A DNA stretch of 41,861 bases from Candidatus Omnitrophota bacterium (GCA_016206925.1 JACQQS010000030.1:1-41861), one strand, 5' to 3'; shown: positions 17,352 through 27,194, counted from the first letter of the stretch. Program-made: numbers and translations. The notes: generated from the letters alone by a model not told the origin.

Positions 17352-18140
17352 GTGATTGAAATTGCGGACCTGTACAAGTCATTTGACGCTAAGCCGGTGT
17401 TAGAGGGATTGAGCTTGACGATCCGGAAGGGTGAGACACTCGTGATCATCGGCCGTTCCGGCTGCGGGAAAAGCGTCCTCTTGAAACTGATCATGGGATT
17501 ATTGAAAAGCGATTCGGGCCGCATTGTGGTAAATGGACAGGATGTATCTATGCTTTCGGATGAACAATTGAATAAGCTTCGAACGCGCATCGGCATGCTC
17601 TTTCAGGGCGGGGCACTATTCGATTCGATGACCGTCGGGGATAATGTGGGTTTTTCCCTGATAGAGCATTCCGATCTGCCCGCTCCGCGCATCCGGCAGA
17701 TTGTGCGCGAGAAATTGCGGATGGTGGGGCTGGCCGGCATCGAACATTTGGATCCTTCACAATTAAGCGGCGGTATGAAAAAACGGGTCGCGCTGGCCCG
17801 GGCGATCTGCCAGGATCCCGAAATCATGTTTTATGATGAACCGACGACCGGCCTCGATCCCATCATGGCGGAGGCGATTAACGAACTGATCGTGAATCTT
17901 AACACAACGCTTAAGGTCACCTCCATTGTGGTGACCCACGATATGCACAGTGCCTACAAAGTCGGGAACCGCATCGCCATGCTTTTTGAAGGGAAAATCA
18001 TCGGCCTGGGAACCCCGGATGAAATCAAGCATTCGAAAGATCCCATCGTTCAACAGTTTATTCACGGGTCCGCCCGCGGTCCGATCACGGAACGTGCGGA
18101 GCGGCGTTTCTTGATTGATAAGGAAGCAGGACACGAATGA
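17352..18140 (+). CDS. mlaF: MlaF-type lipid ABC transporter ATPase
   Basis: It is the ATPase of the Mla lipid transporter. The 262 residues carry Walker A GRSGCGKS (34-41), signature LSGGMKKRVALARAI, Walker B IMFYDEPTTGLDP and the switch histidine in VVTHDM. SGCGKSVLLKLIMGL and LSGGMKKR are typical of the MlaF/Mkl branch. I chose GTG at 17352, 3 nt after the mlaE stop; the open frame to 17313 would overlap the last membrane helix of MlaE. The 3' end overlaps mlaD as ATGA. Confidence 0.93.
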   Translation: MIEIADLYKSFDAKPVLEGLSLTIRKGETLVIIGRSGCGKSVLLKLIMGLLKSDSGRIVVNGQDVSMLSDEQLNKLRTRIGMLFQGGALFDSMTVGDNVGFSLIEHSDLPAPRIRQIVREKLRMVGLAGIEHLDPSQLSGGMKKRVALARAICQDPEIMFYDEPTTGLDPIMAEAINELIVNLNTTLKVTSIVVTHDMHSAYKVGNRIAMLFEGKIIGLGTPDEIKHSKDPIVQQFIHGSARGPITERAERRFLIDKEAGHE

Positions 18141-18967
18141 AAGCCGAAACCGTAATGACCAAGACAAACCATCAGTTCATTGTCGGCTTGGTGGTCGTTT
18201 TATCTTTCATAATTTTAACCATCTTTGTTTTGATGGTGAGCGGCATCTCGACCGTCCTTCGCCCAGGATATAATTTGAACGTTTATTACGATTATATCCG
18301 CGGGGTCGGAAAAGGCTCCGGCGTTAAATATGCGGGTGTTCAGGCCGGTGAAATTGTGGATATGGACGTGGTCTATGACCAAACCAAAGAAAAACCTCAG
18401 GTAAAAGTAACTATATTTCTAGACAACTGGGTAGTTGTCCGGGAGAGCTCTTCTATTTATGTGCGCGGCAGTACGCCTTTAAGCGAACCGCATCTGGAGA
18501 TCATTGACAGAGGAGAAAAGGAGGACGGCAAGGTTTTAGAGCATGACAGCAGTATCCAGGGAATCAGCCCGACGCCCATCGAAGATCTTGTAGCGAACGG
18601 CGAAGTCATCGCTCAGCAGCTGCGCGAGACGGTCACGAAGATCAATTCTATTATGGGCGACGAAAAAGTCGGTGAGGACCTGCGGAATCTGGTGGGCAAC
18701 CTCTCGGAACTGGCCGGAACGATGAACGAGATTTTAGCCAAAAATCAGGGTAAGATCGGCGAAACGATTGAACATGTGGAACAGGCAACACAGGATCTGG
18801 AAGCACTCGTGGAACAGGCTAAGTCGAAGGACAGTTCCGTGGGAAGATTTGTGAACGATGATGAATTGTACGAGGAACTGCTGGCTTTTGTGAAGGAGAT
18901 CAAAGCCAGGCCGTGGCGGCTGATGAAACGGGACAATGAACGCAAGCGGTTTTTATTTCTTTTTTAA
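18137..18967 (+). CDS. mlaD: MCE-domain lipid-binding protein, MlaD type
   Basis: It is the membrane-anchored periplasmic substrate-binding component of the Mla transporter. In 276 residues it has one N-terminal membrane segment (about 13-37) and one MCE domain (about 40-125) with KYAGVQAGEIVDMDV and VVRESSSIYVRGSTPLSEP. A helical or coiled-coil tail follows (about 150-250), ending in a basic stretch. It starts in the mlaF stop (ATGA). No mlaB or mlaC is nearby. It may have other MCE-type roles, but the E-F-D order supports lipid traffic to an outer membrane. Confidence 0.9.
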   Translation: MKAETVMTKTNHQFIVGLVVVLSFIILTIFVLMVSGISTVLRPGYNLNVYYDYIRGVGKGSGVKYAGVQAGEIVDMDVVYDQTKEKPQVKVTIFLDNWVVVRESSSIYVRGSTPLSEPHLEIIDRGEKEDGKVLEHDSSIQGISPTPIEDLVANGEVIAQQLRETVTKINSIMGDEKVGEDLRNLVGNLSELAGTMNEILAKNQGKIGETIEHVEQATQDLEALVEQAKSKDSSVGRFVNDDELYEELLAFVKEIKARPWRLMKRDNERKRFLFLF

Positions 18968-19024
18968 TGCTCAATACCATACTTACACTCATGCTCAATG
19001 CTAATCCCATAAGGAGGAATCATA

Positions 19025-20053
19025 ATGTTCATGGTCATTTTTCTGCGTGTTATCGTTCTCATCGCATTTGCGGTAATGGGATTTTTCTACGAGGCATTTT
19101 TTGTTGCGCCCCTTCCGCATCTTATCAGCGGTCCGCTTGAGCGTACGTTTGTCGGTCTTTGCTTCGGCGCTGCCGTAATTCTCATCGACATTTATTTCAA
19201 GCGCGTGTCCGTCAAATCAATTTTGTCGGTATTTCTGGGTGGGCTGCTCGGTCTCTCAGCCAGCAGACTGTTGATGGGCGTACTGGCCTACCTTCCGTTC
19301 CCCGAGGAGGTTTTTAAGAATGCGGGGGTGGTAACCGCCCTATGGTTTAGTTATTTGGGGGCGGTGATTATTGTCCGCGGACAGAGTGAGTTTACGACGA
19401 TGATTCCTTTCGTGAAACTGCATACCAAGGATTCGTCGGCGCCGGTAACCATTCTGGACACCAGCGTCATTATTGACGGCCGCGTGGCCGACATGTGCGA
19501 AACGGGGTTTTTGTTCGGGAAGATCATTATTCCGCGCTTTGTCTTAAAAGAGCTCCAGTTAATTGCGGATTCCGCAGATTCGCTCAAGCGGAATCGGGGA
19601 AGAAGAGGTTTGGATGTTCTTAACCGCATCAAGAACAACGCAAAGATTTCCGTCATGATCCATGAAGCGGAGTATCCTGGCGTGACGGGCGTGGATGCCC
19701 AGCTCGTCAGGCTTGCGAAAGATTTAAACGCACACATATTTACGAACGACTACAACCTCAACAAAGTAGCCGAACTTCAGGGTGTTTCCATTCTGAATAT
19801 CAATGAGCTGGCCAATGCTTTAAAGCCTGTAGTGATGCCGGGCGAGGTGCTTCGTGTGAAGGTGATCAAAGAAGGCAAGGAATACGAGCAGGGCATCGCC
19901 TATCTGGATGACGGGACGATGATCGTTGTGGATAATGGAAGATCAAAGATCGGCCAGCATACGGAAGTTACAGTTACAAGCGTTCTTCAAACTCCCGCCG
20001 GACGCATGATATTTGCCCGCTTTGGGGAAGAAGGCGTACGTCCTGTCGTATGA
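19025..20053 (+). CDS. YacL-like membrane PIN-TRAM domain protein
   Basis: The 342-residue protein has about four N-terminal membrane segments (1-125), a PIN nuclease-fold domain beginning ILDTSVIIDGR (Asp145 a likely metal ligand) with TNDYNLN further on, and a C-terminal TRAM domain (about 275-342), a probable RNA-binding module. This matches Bacillus YacL, also encoded between clpC and ispD. Function in vivo is unclear; RNA cleavage is inferred from the PIN fold. AAGGAGGA at 19011-19018 strongly supports the ATG. The 3' end overlaps ispDF by 4 nt (ATGA). Confidence 0.9.
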   Translation: MFMVIFLRVIVLIAFAVMGFFYEAFFVAPLPHLISGPLERTFVGLCFGAAVILIDIYFKRVSVKSILSVFLGGLLGLSASRLLMGVLAYLPFPEEVFKNAGVVTALWFSYLGAVIIVRGQSEFTTMIPFVKLHTKDSSAPVTILDTSVIIDGRVADMCETGFLFGKIIIPRFVLKELQLIADSADSLKRNRGRRGLDVLNRIKNNAKISVMIHEAEYPGVTGVDAQLVRLAKDLNAHIFTNDYNLNKVAELQGVSILNINELANALKPVVMPGEVLRVKVIKEGKEYEQGIAYLDDGTMIVVDNGRSKIGQHTEVTVTSVLQTPAGRMIFARFGEEGVRPVV

Positions 20054-21237
20054 GAATCAGTGCAATTGTTTTAGCCGCCGGCGCCGGTCGGCGATTTCGA
20101 TCGACGGCCGGAAAGCGTTTCAAGCTTCTTAAAGCATTTTATCCGCTTAAATCCCGGCCCATGTTTCTTTATTCTCTGGATATTCTGAGCGCTTCGAAAG
20201 AAATATGTGAAATCATTCTGGCTGTCCCAAGTCAATGGGTTGGCCGCATTCGAAGAAGATTTCTTGGGAAAAAATACTCCCCAAAAGTTTCCGCGGTTGT
20301 GCGCGGCGGGAAAGCGCGAACCGATTCCTGCCAAAGTGCATTTAAGCGTCTCGATCCAAAATCCACGCATGTCCTCATTCATGATGCGGCCCGGCCGCTT
20401 CTATCTTCCAAGGCGTTGGCAAAGCTTGTGAGTGTCGCCAAAAAATATGACGGGGCAATATTGGGAAAGCGTGTGGTTCCCACGATCAAACAAACGGATA
20501 GGAGCCGGTCCATCAAGTTGACCGTGTCCAGGGAAAATATGTGGGAAGCCGAGACGCCGCAGATTTTTAAAAGAGGCCTGCTTGAAAAGGCATTCGCGCA
20601 GTATAAGAAGAATCCCGCCCCCATTTTGGATGATGCCGCGCTCTGTGAGCCGTTGGGCGCCAAAATTAAAATTGTTGAGAATCCCACGCCTAATGTAAAA
20701 ATCACAACCTTTTCCGATTTGCGTCTGGCGGAAAAAATCCTTGCCAACGGCGCTTCCGAGCGATGGGGAATTGGTTTTGATGTACATCGTTTGGTGCCGA
20801 ATCGAAAATTTATGCTGGGCGGCGTCCGGATTACCGGAAAATTCGGCGCTTTGGGTCATTCGGACGGAGATGCTTTGCTTCACGCGGTTACGGACGCTCT
20901 TTTGGGCGCGGCAGGGCTAGGTGATATCGGTGACTGGTTTCCGGACACGAATAAACGGTACCGGGGAGTACCCAGCTCGATTTTTCTCAAACGCGCCCTC
21001 CGGTCTGTGAAAGAACTGGGCCTTGCACCGGTTCATTTGGATACGATCGTTCATCTTGAGAGGCCTAAATTAAAGCAATTCAAAGAAAAGATCCGCAGCC
21101 GTTTGGCAAGTCTCTTATCGATGCGGAAAAGTCAGGTCAATATCAAGGCCAAGACGCACGAGGGCCTCGGGTCGATCGGAAAAGCAAAGGCGGTAGCAGC
21201 CGAAGCCGTTATTACGCTGGGAATGGAAAATGGTTAG
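20050..21237 (+). CDS. ispDF: Bifunctional IspD-IspF of the MEP isoprenoid pathway
   Basis: IspD (about 1-228) makes CDP-methylerythritol, and IspF (about 238-395) makes the cyclic diphosphate. IspD shows IVLAAGAGRR, HDAARPL and AETPQIF. Its usual PKQF motif reads GKRF, keeping the lysine. IspF shows DVHRL (Asp244 and His246 metal ligands), LGHSDGDALLHAVTDAL and EGLGSIGK. Fused forms occur in several bacterial phyla; in Bacillus the two genes are separate but adjacent at this same place. It overlaps gltX by 8 nt. Confidence 0.95.
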   Translation: MRISAIVLAAGAGRRFRSTAGKRFKLLKAFYPLKSRPMFLYSLDILSASKEICEIILAVPSQWVGRIRRRFLGKKYSPKVSAVVRGGKARTDSCQSAFKRLDPKSTHVLIHDAARPLLSSKALAKLVSVAKKYDGAILGKRVVPTIKQTDRSRSIKLTVSRENMWEAETPQIFKRGLLEKAFAQYKKNPAPILDDAALCEPLGAKIKIVENPTPNVKITTFSDLRLAEKILANGASERWGIGFDVHRLVPNRKFMLGGVRITGKFGALGHSDGDALLHAVTDALLGAAGLGDIGDWFPDTNKRYRGVPSSIFLKRALRSVKELGLAPVHLDTIVHLERPKLKQFKEKIRSRLASLLSMRKSQVNIKAKTHEGLGSIGKAKAVAAEAVITLGMENG

Positions 21238-22675
21238 GGTAAGATTTGCCCCTTCTCCCACGGGTTATATTCACATCGGAAATGCGCGCACGGCGCTTTT
21301 CAATTACCTGTTCGCCCAAAAGCAGGGCGGCTCTTACATTCTCCGCATCGAAGACACGGATGCCGAGCGCTCAAAAGACGAATACATCCACGCGCTTTAC
21401 GAGGACCTGGCGTGGCTCGGTATTGAGTGGCAGGAAGGGCCGGACATCGGCGGTCCGTTCGGACCATATCGCCAGACAGAACGCATCGAGACCTATCGGG
21501 ACATGGCCGCCAAACTGCTTAAAGAGGGGAAAGCGTACCGTTGTTATTGCACGGAGGAGGAATTGGAAGCGCACCGGCGCGAAGCCGAAATGAAAAGAAT
21601 TCCTCCGCGCTACAGCAACCGCTGCCGGACCTTAAGCAGTGAGGAACGGGAAAAACGGATTCGCCGAGGCGTCCGTCCGGTCCTCCGTTTCAGGATTGAC
21701 GATCCGGAATTAACTCTGGTTGATCTTATCCGCGGGACCGTTGAGTTCAATCTGGATCAAATGGTGGGCGATTTCGTGATCATGAAACAGGACAATACGC
21801 CCACGTTTCATTTGGCGGTTTGTGCGGACGATGGACTCATGAAAATAACGCATGTCATCCGCGGCGAAGATCATTTGCCGAATACGCCGAGGCACATTCT
21901 TCTTTTTCGGGCGCTTGGGTTTGAGCCGCCAAAATTTGCACACATGTCGCTTACCGCGTCTCCGACGGGAGGCCTTTTGAGCAAGCGTGAAGGCGCGACC
22001 TCGATTCGGGAATACCGTGAGCTGGGCTATCCGGAGAGCGGTGTTGTGAACTATCTCTCGCTTTTGGGCTGGTCAAGTTCGGATACGCATGAAATTTTTA
22101 CGATGGATGAGCTCAAAGAACGTTTCGATCTGGCGCATATGCGGAAATCAGCCGCCATTTTTGACCGGGCCAAGCTGGAATGGGTTTGCGGGATGCATCT
22201 GCGCCGCATGACCGACCGGGCTTTTGTTGAACAGGCATTTCAATATATTTCCGCGCATCAGATCCTTCCGCCCGGGTGCATGGAAAAAGAAGGCGAATGG
22301 TACGAGCAGGCTGTCCTTTTGTTTAAGGACAATATACACAGCTATTCGGATTTGAAAAACCGGCTGTCGGTGTTTGAAGAGCCCCTGCGCTTTGAAGAGG
22401 ATGATGCCATGAAGTCCGAGGAGGTACAGCGTTTGCTTGAAGCCGCGGCGAAATCGCTTGAAAGTCTGCCTGATGTTCCGGCAGATTTTTGGCCGGAGTG
22501 GACGGCGAAGCTCAAGATGATGACAAAGCTAAAAGGGAAAGACTTGTTCATACCGCTCCGCCATGCGCTGACCGGATGCAGGGAAGGGCCTGAGCTCAGG
22601 CGGCTGGTCCAGCTTTTGGGGCGCGAGCGGTGTTTAAACCGTCTCCGGCAGGCCAGAAAAACAGTTACTTCATGA
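21230..22675 (+). CDS. gltX: Glutamyl-tRNA synthetase
   Basis: It charges tRNA-Glu. The 481 residues form a class I synthetase with the HIGH-type motif HIGN (15-18, in PTGYIHIGNARTALFN) and the KMSKS-type motif LLSKR (249-253), followed by a helical anticodon-binding region. The bacterial-type FAPSPTGYIHIGN start and length are normal. It could be a non-discriminating enzyme that also charges tRNA-Gln; no glnS or gatCAB is visible here to decide. The ATG at 21230 overlaps ispDF by 8 nt, and the stop overlaps the cysS start (ATGA). Confidence 0.95.
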   Translation: MVRVRFAPSPTGYIHIGNARTALFNYLFAQKQGGSYILRIEDTDAERSKDEYIHALYEDLAWLGIEWQEGPDIGGPFGPYRQTERIETYRDMAAKLLKEGKAYRCYCTEEELEAHRREAEMKRIPPRYSNRCRTLSSEEREKRIRRGVRPVLRFRIDDPELTLVDLIRGTVEFNLDQMVGDFVIMKQDNTPTFHLAVCADDGLMKITHVIRGEDHLPNTPRHILLFRALGFEPPKFAHMSLTASPTGGLLSKREGATSIREYRELGYPESGVVNYLSLLGWSSSDTHEIFTMDELKERFDLAHMRKSAAIFDRAKLEWVCGMHLRRMTDRAFVEQAFQYISAHQILPPGCMEKEGEWYEQAVLLFKDNIHSYSDLKNRLSVFEEPLRFEEDDAMKSEEVQRLLEAAAKSLESLPDVPADFWPEWTAKLKMMTKLKGKDLFIPLRHALTGCREGPELRRLVQLLGRERCLNRLRQARKTVTS

Positions 22676-24069
22676 CAACACCAATCGAGTTGTTTAACAC
22701 GCTTTCCGGAAAGACGGAGACCTTTAAGCCCATGAAAGGCAGTGAGATCCGCATGTACACCTGCGGCCCGACGGTCTATGATTTTGCGCACATTGGAAAT
22801 TTTCGCGCGTATGTTTTCGAAGATCTTCTGCGCCGCGTTCTGAAGCTGAACGGATTTAAAGTGCATCAGGTAATGAACCTTACGGACGTGGATGACAAGA
22901 CCATCCAGGGAGCGCGTTCAAAAGCCATTACGCTTGCTCAGTTCACCGAACCGTACATCAAAGCATTTTTCGAGGATCTGGATCAGCTTCGAATAGAACG
23001 GGCCGAACATTATCCGCGCGCCACGGAATTTGTCGAAGAAATGATCCGCTTGATCGAGACGCTGCTCAAATCGGGGCACGCGTATGAAAGGGATGGCTCG
23101 GTTTATTACAGCATCAAAAAGTTCCCAAATTACGGAAAACTTTCAAAGAAAACCGTTTCAGGAAATATGGCCGGCGCGCGTGTGGATCAGGATGAATATG
23201 CCAAAGACGAGCCCTGTGATTTTGCATTGTGGAAAAAGGCTGCGCCGGATGAGCCCTCTTGGCCGGCTTCGTTTGGCTGCGGACGGCCCGGCTGGCATAT
23301 CGAATGCTCTGCAATGAGCATGAAGCTTTTAGGCGCATCCTTTGATATCCACACGGGCGGTGAAGATAATATTTTCCCGCATCATGAAAATGAGATCGCC
23401 CAGTCCGAAGGCGTAACCGGAAAACCATTCGTGCGCTACTGGCTCCACTGCCGCTATCTTTTAGTGAACAATGAAAAGATGTCCAAATCCAAAGGCAACT
23501 TTTTCACGGTAAGAGACATTCTCGCAAAAGGCCACGATCCCGGGGCCTTGCGTTACCTCCTGATTTCCCATCATTACCGCCAGCCGCTGAATTTTACCTT
23601 GGATAGTCTTCGGGCCGCGGAAAAGACCGTGAGGCGCTTAAACGATTTTTATGTACGCTTTACAGAAGCAGAAACTTCCACCGCAGCGCCAAAATCGGCT
23701 GTCCGGGAAACGGAAAAGGCCCGCGAAGAGTTCCGCAGTCTTCTAAGCAATGATTTAAATATGCCGGAGGCGCTCGCGGTGTTTTTTGGCTGGATGAATG
23801 AAGCCAACATTTCTATGGATCGAAAAATATTAACTCTTGACGGGAAGCAGGCCGGCCTCGCGTTTTTGGAAGATTTCGACCGGGTCCTGGCTGTTTTTGA
23901 AAAGGATCCGGCTGAAGTGCCTGCCGAGGTAAGGCAGCTTGTGGAGGCGAGGGAAAAAGCCCGCGCCGGCAGGGATTTTCGAAGATCGGATGAGCTGAGA
24001 GATTTGATCCGCCAGGCGGGGTTTTTGGTGGAGGACACGTCAAAAGGCGTGAAAGTCAAGAAATTATGA
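22672..24069 (+). CDS. cysS: Cysteinyl-tRNA synthetase
   Basis: It charges tRNA-Cys. The 465 residues show MYTCGPTVYDFAHIGNFRAY with the zinc ligand Cys31 and HIGN (40-43), ECSAMSMKLLG with further metal ligands, HHENEIAQSE and KMSKS (269-273). The C-terminal helical region ends RSDELRDLIRQAGF, typical of CysS. I chose the ATG at 22672 for its ATGA overlap with gltX; the open frame to 22630 would add residues inside gltX. The gltX-cysS order mirrors Firmicutes, without the cysE that often separates them. Confidence 0.96.
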   Translation: MTTPIELFNTLSGKTETFKPMKGSEIRMYTCGPTVYDFAHIGNFRAYVFEDLLRRVLKLNGFKVHQVMNLTDVDDKTIQGARSKAITLAQFTEPYIKAFFEDLDQLRIERAEHYPRATEFVEEMIRLIETLLKSGHAYERDGSVYYSIKKFPNYGKLSKKTVSGNMAGARVDQDEYAKDEPCDFALWKKAAPDEPSWPASFGCGRPGWHIECSAMSMKLLGASFDIHTGGEDNIFPHHENEIAQSEGVTGKPFVRYWLHCRYLLVNNEKMSKSKGNFFTVRDILAKGHDPGALRYLLISHHYRQPLNFTLDSLRAAEKTVRRLNDFYVRFTEAETSTAAPKSAVRETEKAREEFRSLLSNDLNMPEALAVFFGWMNEANISMDRKILTLDGKQAGLAFLEDFDRVLAVFEKDPAEVPAEVRQLVEAREKARAGRDFRRSDELRDLIRQAGFLVEDTSKGVKVKKL

Positions 24070-24695
24070 TGCGGAGGAAACTTGGACACGGCGCATTTTT
24101 AACCATCGAGGGCCCGGAAGGTTCCGGCAAGAGCACCCAGGTTCCGCACATTGTAAGATGGCTTAAAAGTCACGGCTATCGAGTCCGCTCGATCCGGGAA
24201 CCGGGCTGCACATTTCTCGGTGAGAAAATCAGGGAGACCCTGCTCTCTTCAAAGCATAAAAATATAACGACGCATGCAGAGCTTTTCCTTTTTCTTGCTG
24301 CGCGGGCACAGCTGGTCGAAGAAGTTATTCTCCCGGCGCTCAAGCGGGGGGAGGTAGTTGTGTGCGACCGGTACATGGATTCCACGGTTGTGTATCAAGG
24401 CATTGCGGGAGGGCTCGGAAGGGATTTTGTCGAGCGTTTATGCGCCTGGGGCGCTCACGGACTCAGGCCCGACGTATCGTTTTTTCTGGATCTCCCTTAT
24501 CGTGAAGGATTGAAGCGCTCTGGCCGGAAGGACCGGATGGAGCGCAAAAGTTTTATATTTCATGCGCGCGTAGCAGAGGGTTATCGTAAACTGGCTTCCG
24601 GGCATTCCAGGAGGGTCGTGGTGATCAACGCCAAGTCGGATGTTGGGTCGGTTTGGAGGAACATTGAAGAAGAGCTCAAACAGTTATTTAAATGA
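24066..24695 (+). CDS. tmk: Thymidylate kinase
   Basis: It phosphorylates dTMP to dTDP. The 209 residues contain the P-loop EGPEGSGKST (15-24), the CDRYMDSTVVYQG motif (dTMP-binding DRY) and FFLDLPYREGLKRSGRKDR, a lid-like region. The first ATG at 24066 overlaps the cysS stop; a second ATG follows immediately and either may be used. The 3' end overlaps the holB-like gene. The tmk-holB pairing is common in bacteria and helps confirm the next gene. Confidence 0.93.
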   Translation: MMRRKLGHGAFLTIEGPEGSGKSTQVPHIVRWLKSHGYRVRSIREPGCTFLGEKIRETLLSSKHKNITTHAELFLFLAARAQLVEEVILPALKRGEVVVCDRYMDSTVVYQGIAGGLGRDFVERLCAWGAHGLRPDVSFFLDLPYREGLKRSGRKDRMERKSFIFHARVAEGYRKLASGHSRRVVVINAKSDVGSVWRNIEEELKQLFK

Positions 24696-25644
24696 ATTAA
24701 TCCCCGGTCAGGCGGCTGTATTCGAAAGGCTCCTTTCGATGAAAGAAACGGGTGCGCTGGGCCAGAGTTTTATCTTTGTCGGCGGAGCGGGTTGGGGCAA
24801 ATATGCCTTGAGCCGGGCGTTTGCGCGAATGCTTTTATGCGGCAACGGAACATTTCCGGGTTTTTGCGAATGCTCATCCTGCCGGCGCGTTCAGAGCGGA
24901 CAGCACCCTGATTTTCGTTACTTCGGCGGAGATGAGTCAAAGCGGTCAATTGCCATTGCCGAAATCCGCAGCCTGCTTGAATGGATGGGATTTAAGTCTT
25001 TTGAAGGCAAAGCAAAAATCGCGGTTTTGAAGGGCTCGGAACGGCTTACGCAGGAGGCCGGAAACGCGCTTTTAAAACTGCTTGAGGAGCCCCCGGTTTC
25101 TTCCTATCTCATATTGCTTGCGGAAAATCCGAAACGATTGCTCGAGACCATCCGTTCGCGCTGCTCGTTCATTCGTCTGCGCCCGCCATCTTTGGCCGAA
25201 GCCGGCAAGCAATTGGAGAACGGGGGAATTTCGAGGGAACGCGCGCTTTATCTGGCCAGGAAGTCCGGCGGAAATTTTGCCGTCGCCATGGAATTATCCG
25301 AAGCGAACGATGAGAAAGAAATCAGAGAATTCTTGAGGAAGGTCAGCCTTGGCTCTGCGCAGCCTCTAATAGCCCTCTGGCAGAAGCTGGAGCGCGCAGA
25401 GATCGTGAAAAACATACGGAATACTCAGCAAATTTTTCGCGATGCACTGGTACTAGCAGTCGGCGGTTCCGAGGATCAGGTTCTCTTTCAGGAAAGCCGG
25501 AATGAACTTTCTTCCCTCGGCCGCGAAGGTATTCCCCGGTTACTGCGGAAACTGGGCTATCTCCTGGAAGCGGACAGGGCGTTACGATCCAATGCAAATC
25601 AAAAACTGGTTTTGACCCGGCTTGAAATGATGTGGGACCAATGA
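24640..25644 (+). CDS. holB: DNA polymerase III delta-prime subunit
   Basis: It is a clamp-loader subunit of the replicative polymerase. In 334 residues it has a degenerate P-loop (GGAGWGKYALS, with Tyr where Thr or Ser is usual), a small zinc module (CECSSCRR), KAKIAVLKGSERLTQEAGNALLKLLEEPP and the SRC motif TIRSRCSFI. These are standard for delta-prime, which generally does not hydrolyse ATP. The start is uncertain: ATG at 24640 (56-nt overlap with tmk) or TTG at 24664. The zinc module has only three clear cysteines in a row, plus Cys65-like residues upstream. Confidence 0.88.
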   Translation: MLGRFGGTLKKSSNSYLNELIPGQAAVFERLLSMKETGALGQSFIFVGGAGWGKYALSRAFARMLLCGNGTFPGFCECSSCRRVQSGQHPDFRYFGGDESKRSIAIAEIRSLLEWMGFKSFEGKAKIAVLKGSERLTQEAGNALLKLLEEPPVSSYLILLAENPKRLLETIRSRCSFIRLRPPSLAEAGKQLENGGISRERALYLARKSGGNFAVAMELSEANDEKEIREFLRKVSLGSAQPLIALWQKLERAEIVKNIRNTQQIFRDALVLAVGGSEDQVLFQESRNELSSLGREGIPRLLRKLGYLLEADRALRSNANQKLVLTRLEMMWDQ

Positions 25645-27194
25645 CCGGAAAGAAACCGTATTACATTACTACCCCGCTCTATTACGTGAACGACAAGCCC
25701 CATATCGGGCATGCCTATACGAATATCCTCTGCGACACGATTGCGCGATTTCGCCGTTTCGAAGGCAGAAAAGTGTTCTTCCTGACGGGCACCGATGAAC
25801 ACGGGGAGAAAGTGGACAAAACGGCCAGGAAAGAAGGCGCCGAGACCAAAGAATTTGTCGACCGTATCGTCCCGCGATTCAAGGAACTGTGGCAGAAACT
25901 CGGCATTAGCTATGATCACTTTATCCGCACGACGGACCCGTACCATCGCGAAAGCGTTTATGCCTTGATTTCCAAACTGGAAAAACAGGGCGACATCTAC
26001 AAAGGAAAATATTCGGGATGGTACTGCACGCCCTGCGAATCGTTTTGGATTGATTCGCAGCTGATGGAAGGCAAGTGCCCGGATTGCCGCCGGGAAGTGT
26101 CCGGCATTCAGGAGGAAAATTATTTTTTCAAAATGTCAAAACACCAGAGTTGGCTGATCAGGCATATCCGGGAACATCCCGGGTTTATTCAGCCGGAGGA
26201 GAGAAGGAAAGAAGTGCTCGGTTTTCTCGAACGTGGCCTTGAGGATTTGTGCATTACGCGGCCCAGATCAAGACTTTCCTGGGGCATTCCATTTCCGAAT
26301 TCAGCCGAATACGTGATTTATGTTTGGTTTGACGCGCTTACCAATTACATAAGCGCTGTAGGCTACGGGAAGGACGAAGAGAAGTTCAGCCAATACTGGC
26401 CTGCGGACGTGCATATGGTGGGGAAGGACATTATCCGGCACCACGCGGTTTACTGGACCATCATGCTTCACGCGCTGGGGTTGCCACAGCCGGCGACCAT
26501 ATTCGGGCATGGGTGGTGGACGATTTCGGGCAGCAAAGTTTCCAAGTCCAGGGGAAATATTGTGGATCCCGCCGAAGTGGCGAAAAATTTCGGAGTCGAC
26601 ACGCTCCGGTACTATTTTCTGCACGAGGTCACCTTGGGCGCGGACGGAGCTTATTCGGAATCCCTGCTGGTGGAGCGATACAACAAACATTTGGCAGACG
26701 AGCTCGGAAATCTGCTTCAGCGTGTGATAAGCATGTTACAGCAATACACCAACGGCGTTCTTCCTTCCTTTGACAAGGCGGGGGGAAGTACCTCAAGTAT
26801 CGAAACCGAAGCGAAGGGATTAGGGGTCCGTCTGACAACACTTGTGAATAAATTCCGGCTGCGTGAGGCCGTGGAAACGATTTGGAATTTGATCCGCGTT
26901 TCGAATCGCTATGTCGATGATATGAAGCCATGGGCCATGGCGAAGGATAAAGCAAAGGAAAAAGAACTTCATTTCTGCCTCATGTCGCTCGCAGAGGGGC
27001 TGCGCACCATAGGCATGGCGTTGGCGCCCTTTCTTCCGGAAACATCGCGAAGCATTCTCGAGCATTTAAATATTACGGCCGAACCGAATATCAAAGATCT
27101 GGATTCCTGGTGGGCATTGAAACCGGGCGCGTCCGTTCAAAAACCGCGGGTTCTTTTTCCAAAAATGGAAATGGAGGGTCAACCCTATGGGTAA
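25641..27194 (+). CDS. metG: Methionyl-tRNA synthetase
   Basis: It charges tRNA-Met. The 517 residues show HIGH (21-24), a knuckle with YCTPCESF and KCPDCRRE (zinc-type CxxC pairs), WFDALTNYISAVGY and KVSKS (299-303), with a helical anticodon-binding domain. There is no C-terminal tRNA-binding (Trbp111-like) extension, so it is the short form. The start ATG at 25641 overlaps the holB stop as ATGA; a GTG at 25632 is less likely. The next gene overlaps by 8 nt. Confidence 0.96.
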   Translation: MTGKKPYYITTPLYYVNDKPHIGHAYTNILCDTIARFRRFEGRKVFFLTGTDEHGEKVDKTARKEGAETKEFVDRIVPRFKELWQKLGISYDHFIRTTDPYHRESVYALISKLEKQGDIYKGKYSGWYCTPCESFWIDSQLMEGKCPDCRREVSGIQEENYFFKMSKHQSWLIRHIREHPGFIQPEERRKEVLGFLERGLEDLCITRPRSRLSWGIPFPNSAEYVIYVWFDALTNYISAVGYGKDEEKFSQYWPADVHMVGKDIIRHHAVYWTIMLHALGLPQPATIFGHGWWTISGSKVSKSRGNIVDPAEVAKNFGVDTLRYYFLHEVTLGADGAYSESLLVERYNKHLADELGNLLQRVISMLQQYTNGVLPSFDKAGGSTSSIETEAKGLGVRLTTLVNKFRLREAVETIWNLIRVSNRYVDDMKPWAMAKDKAKEKELHFCLMSLAEGLRTIGMALAPFLPETSRSILEHLNITAEPNIKDLDSWWALKPGASVQKPRVLFPKMEMEGQPYG

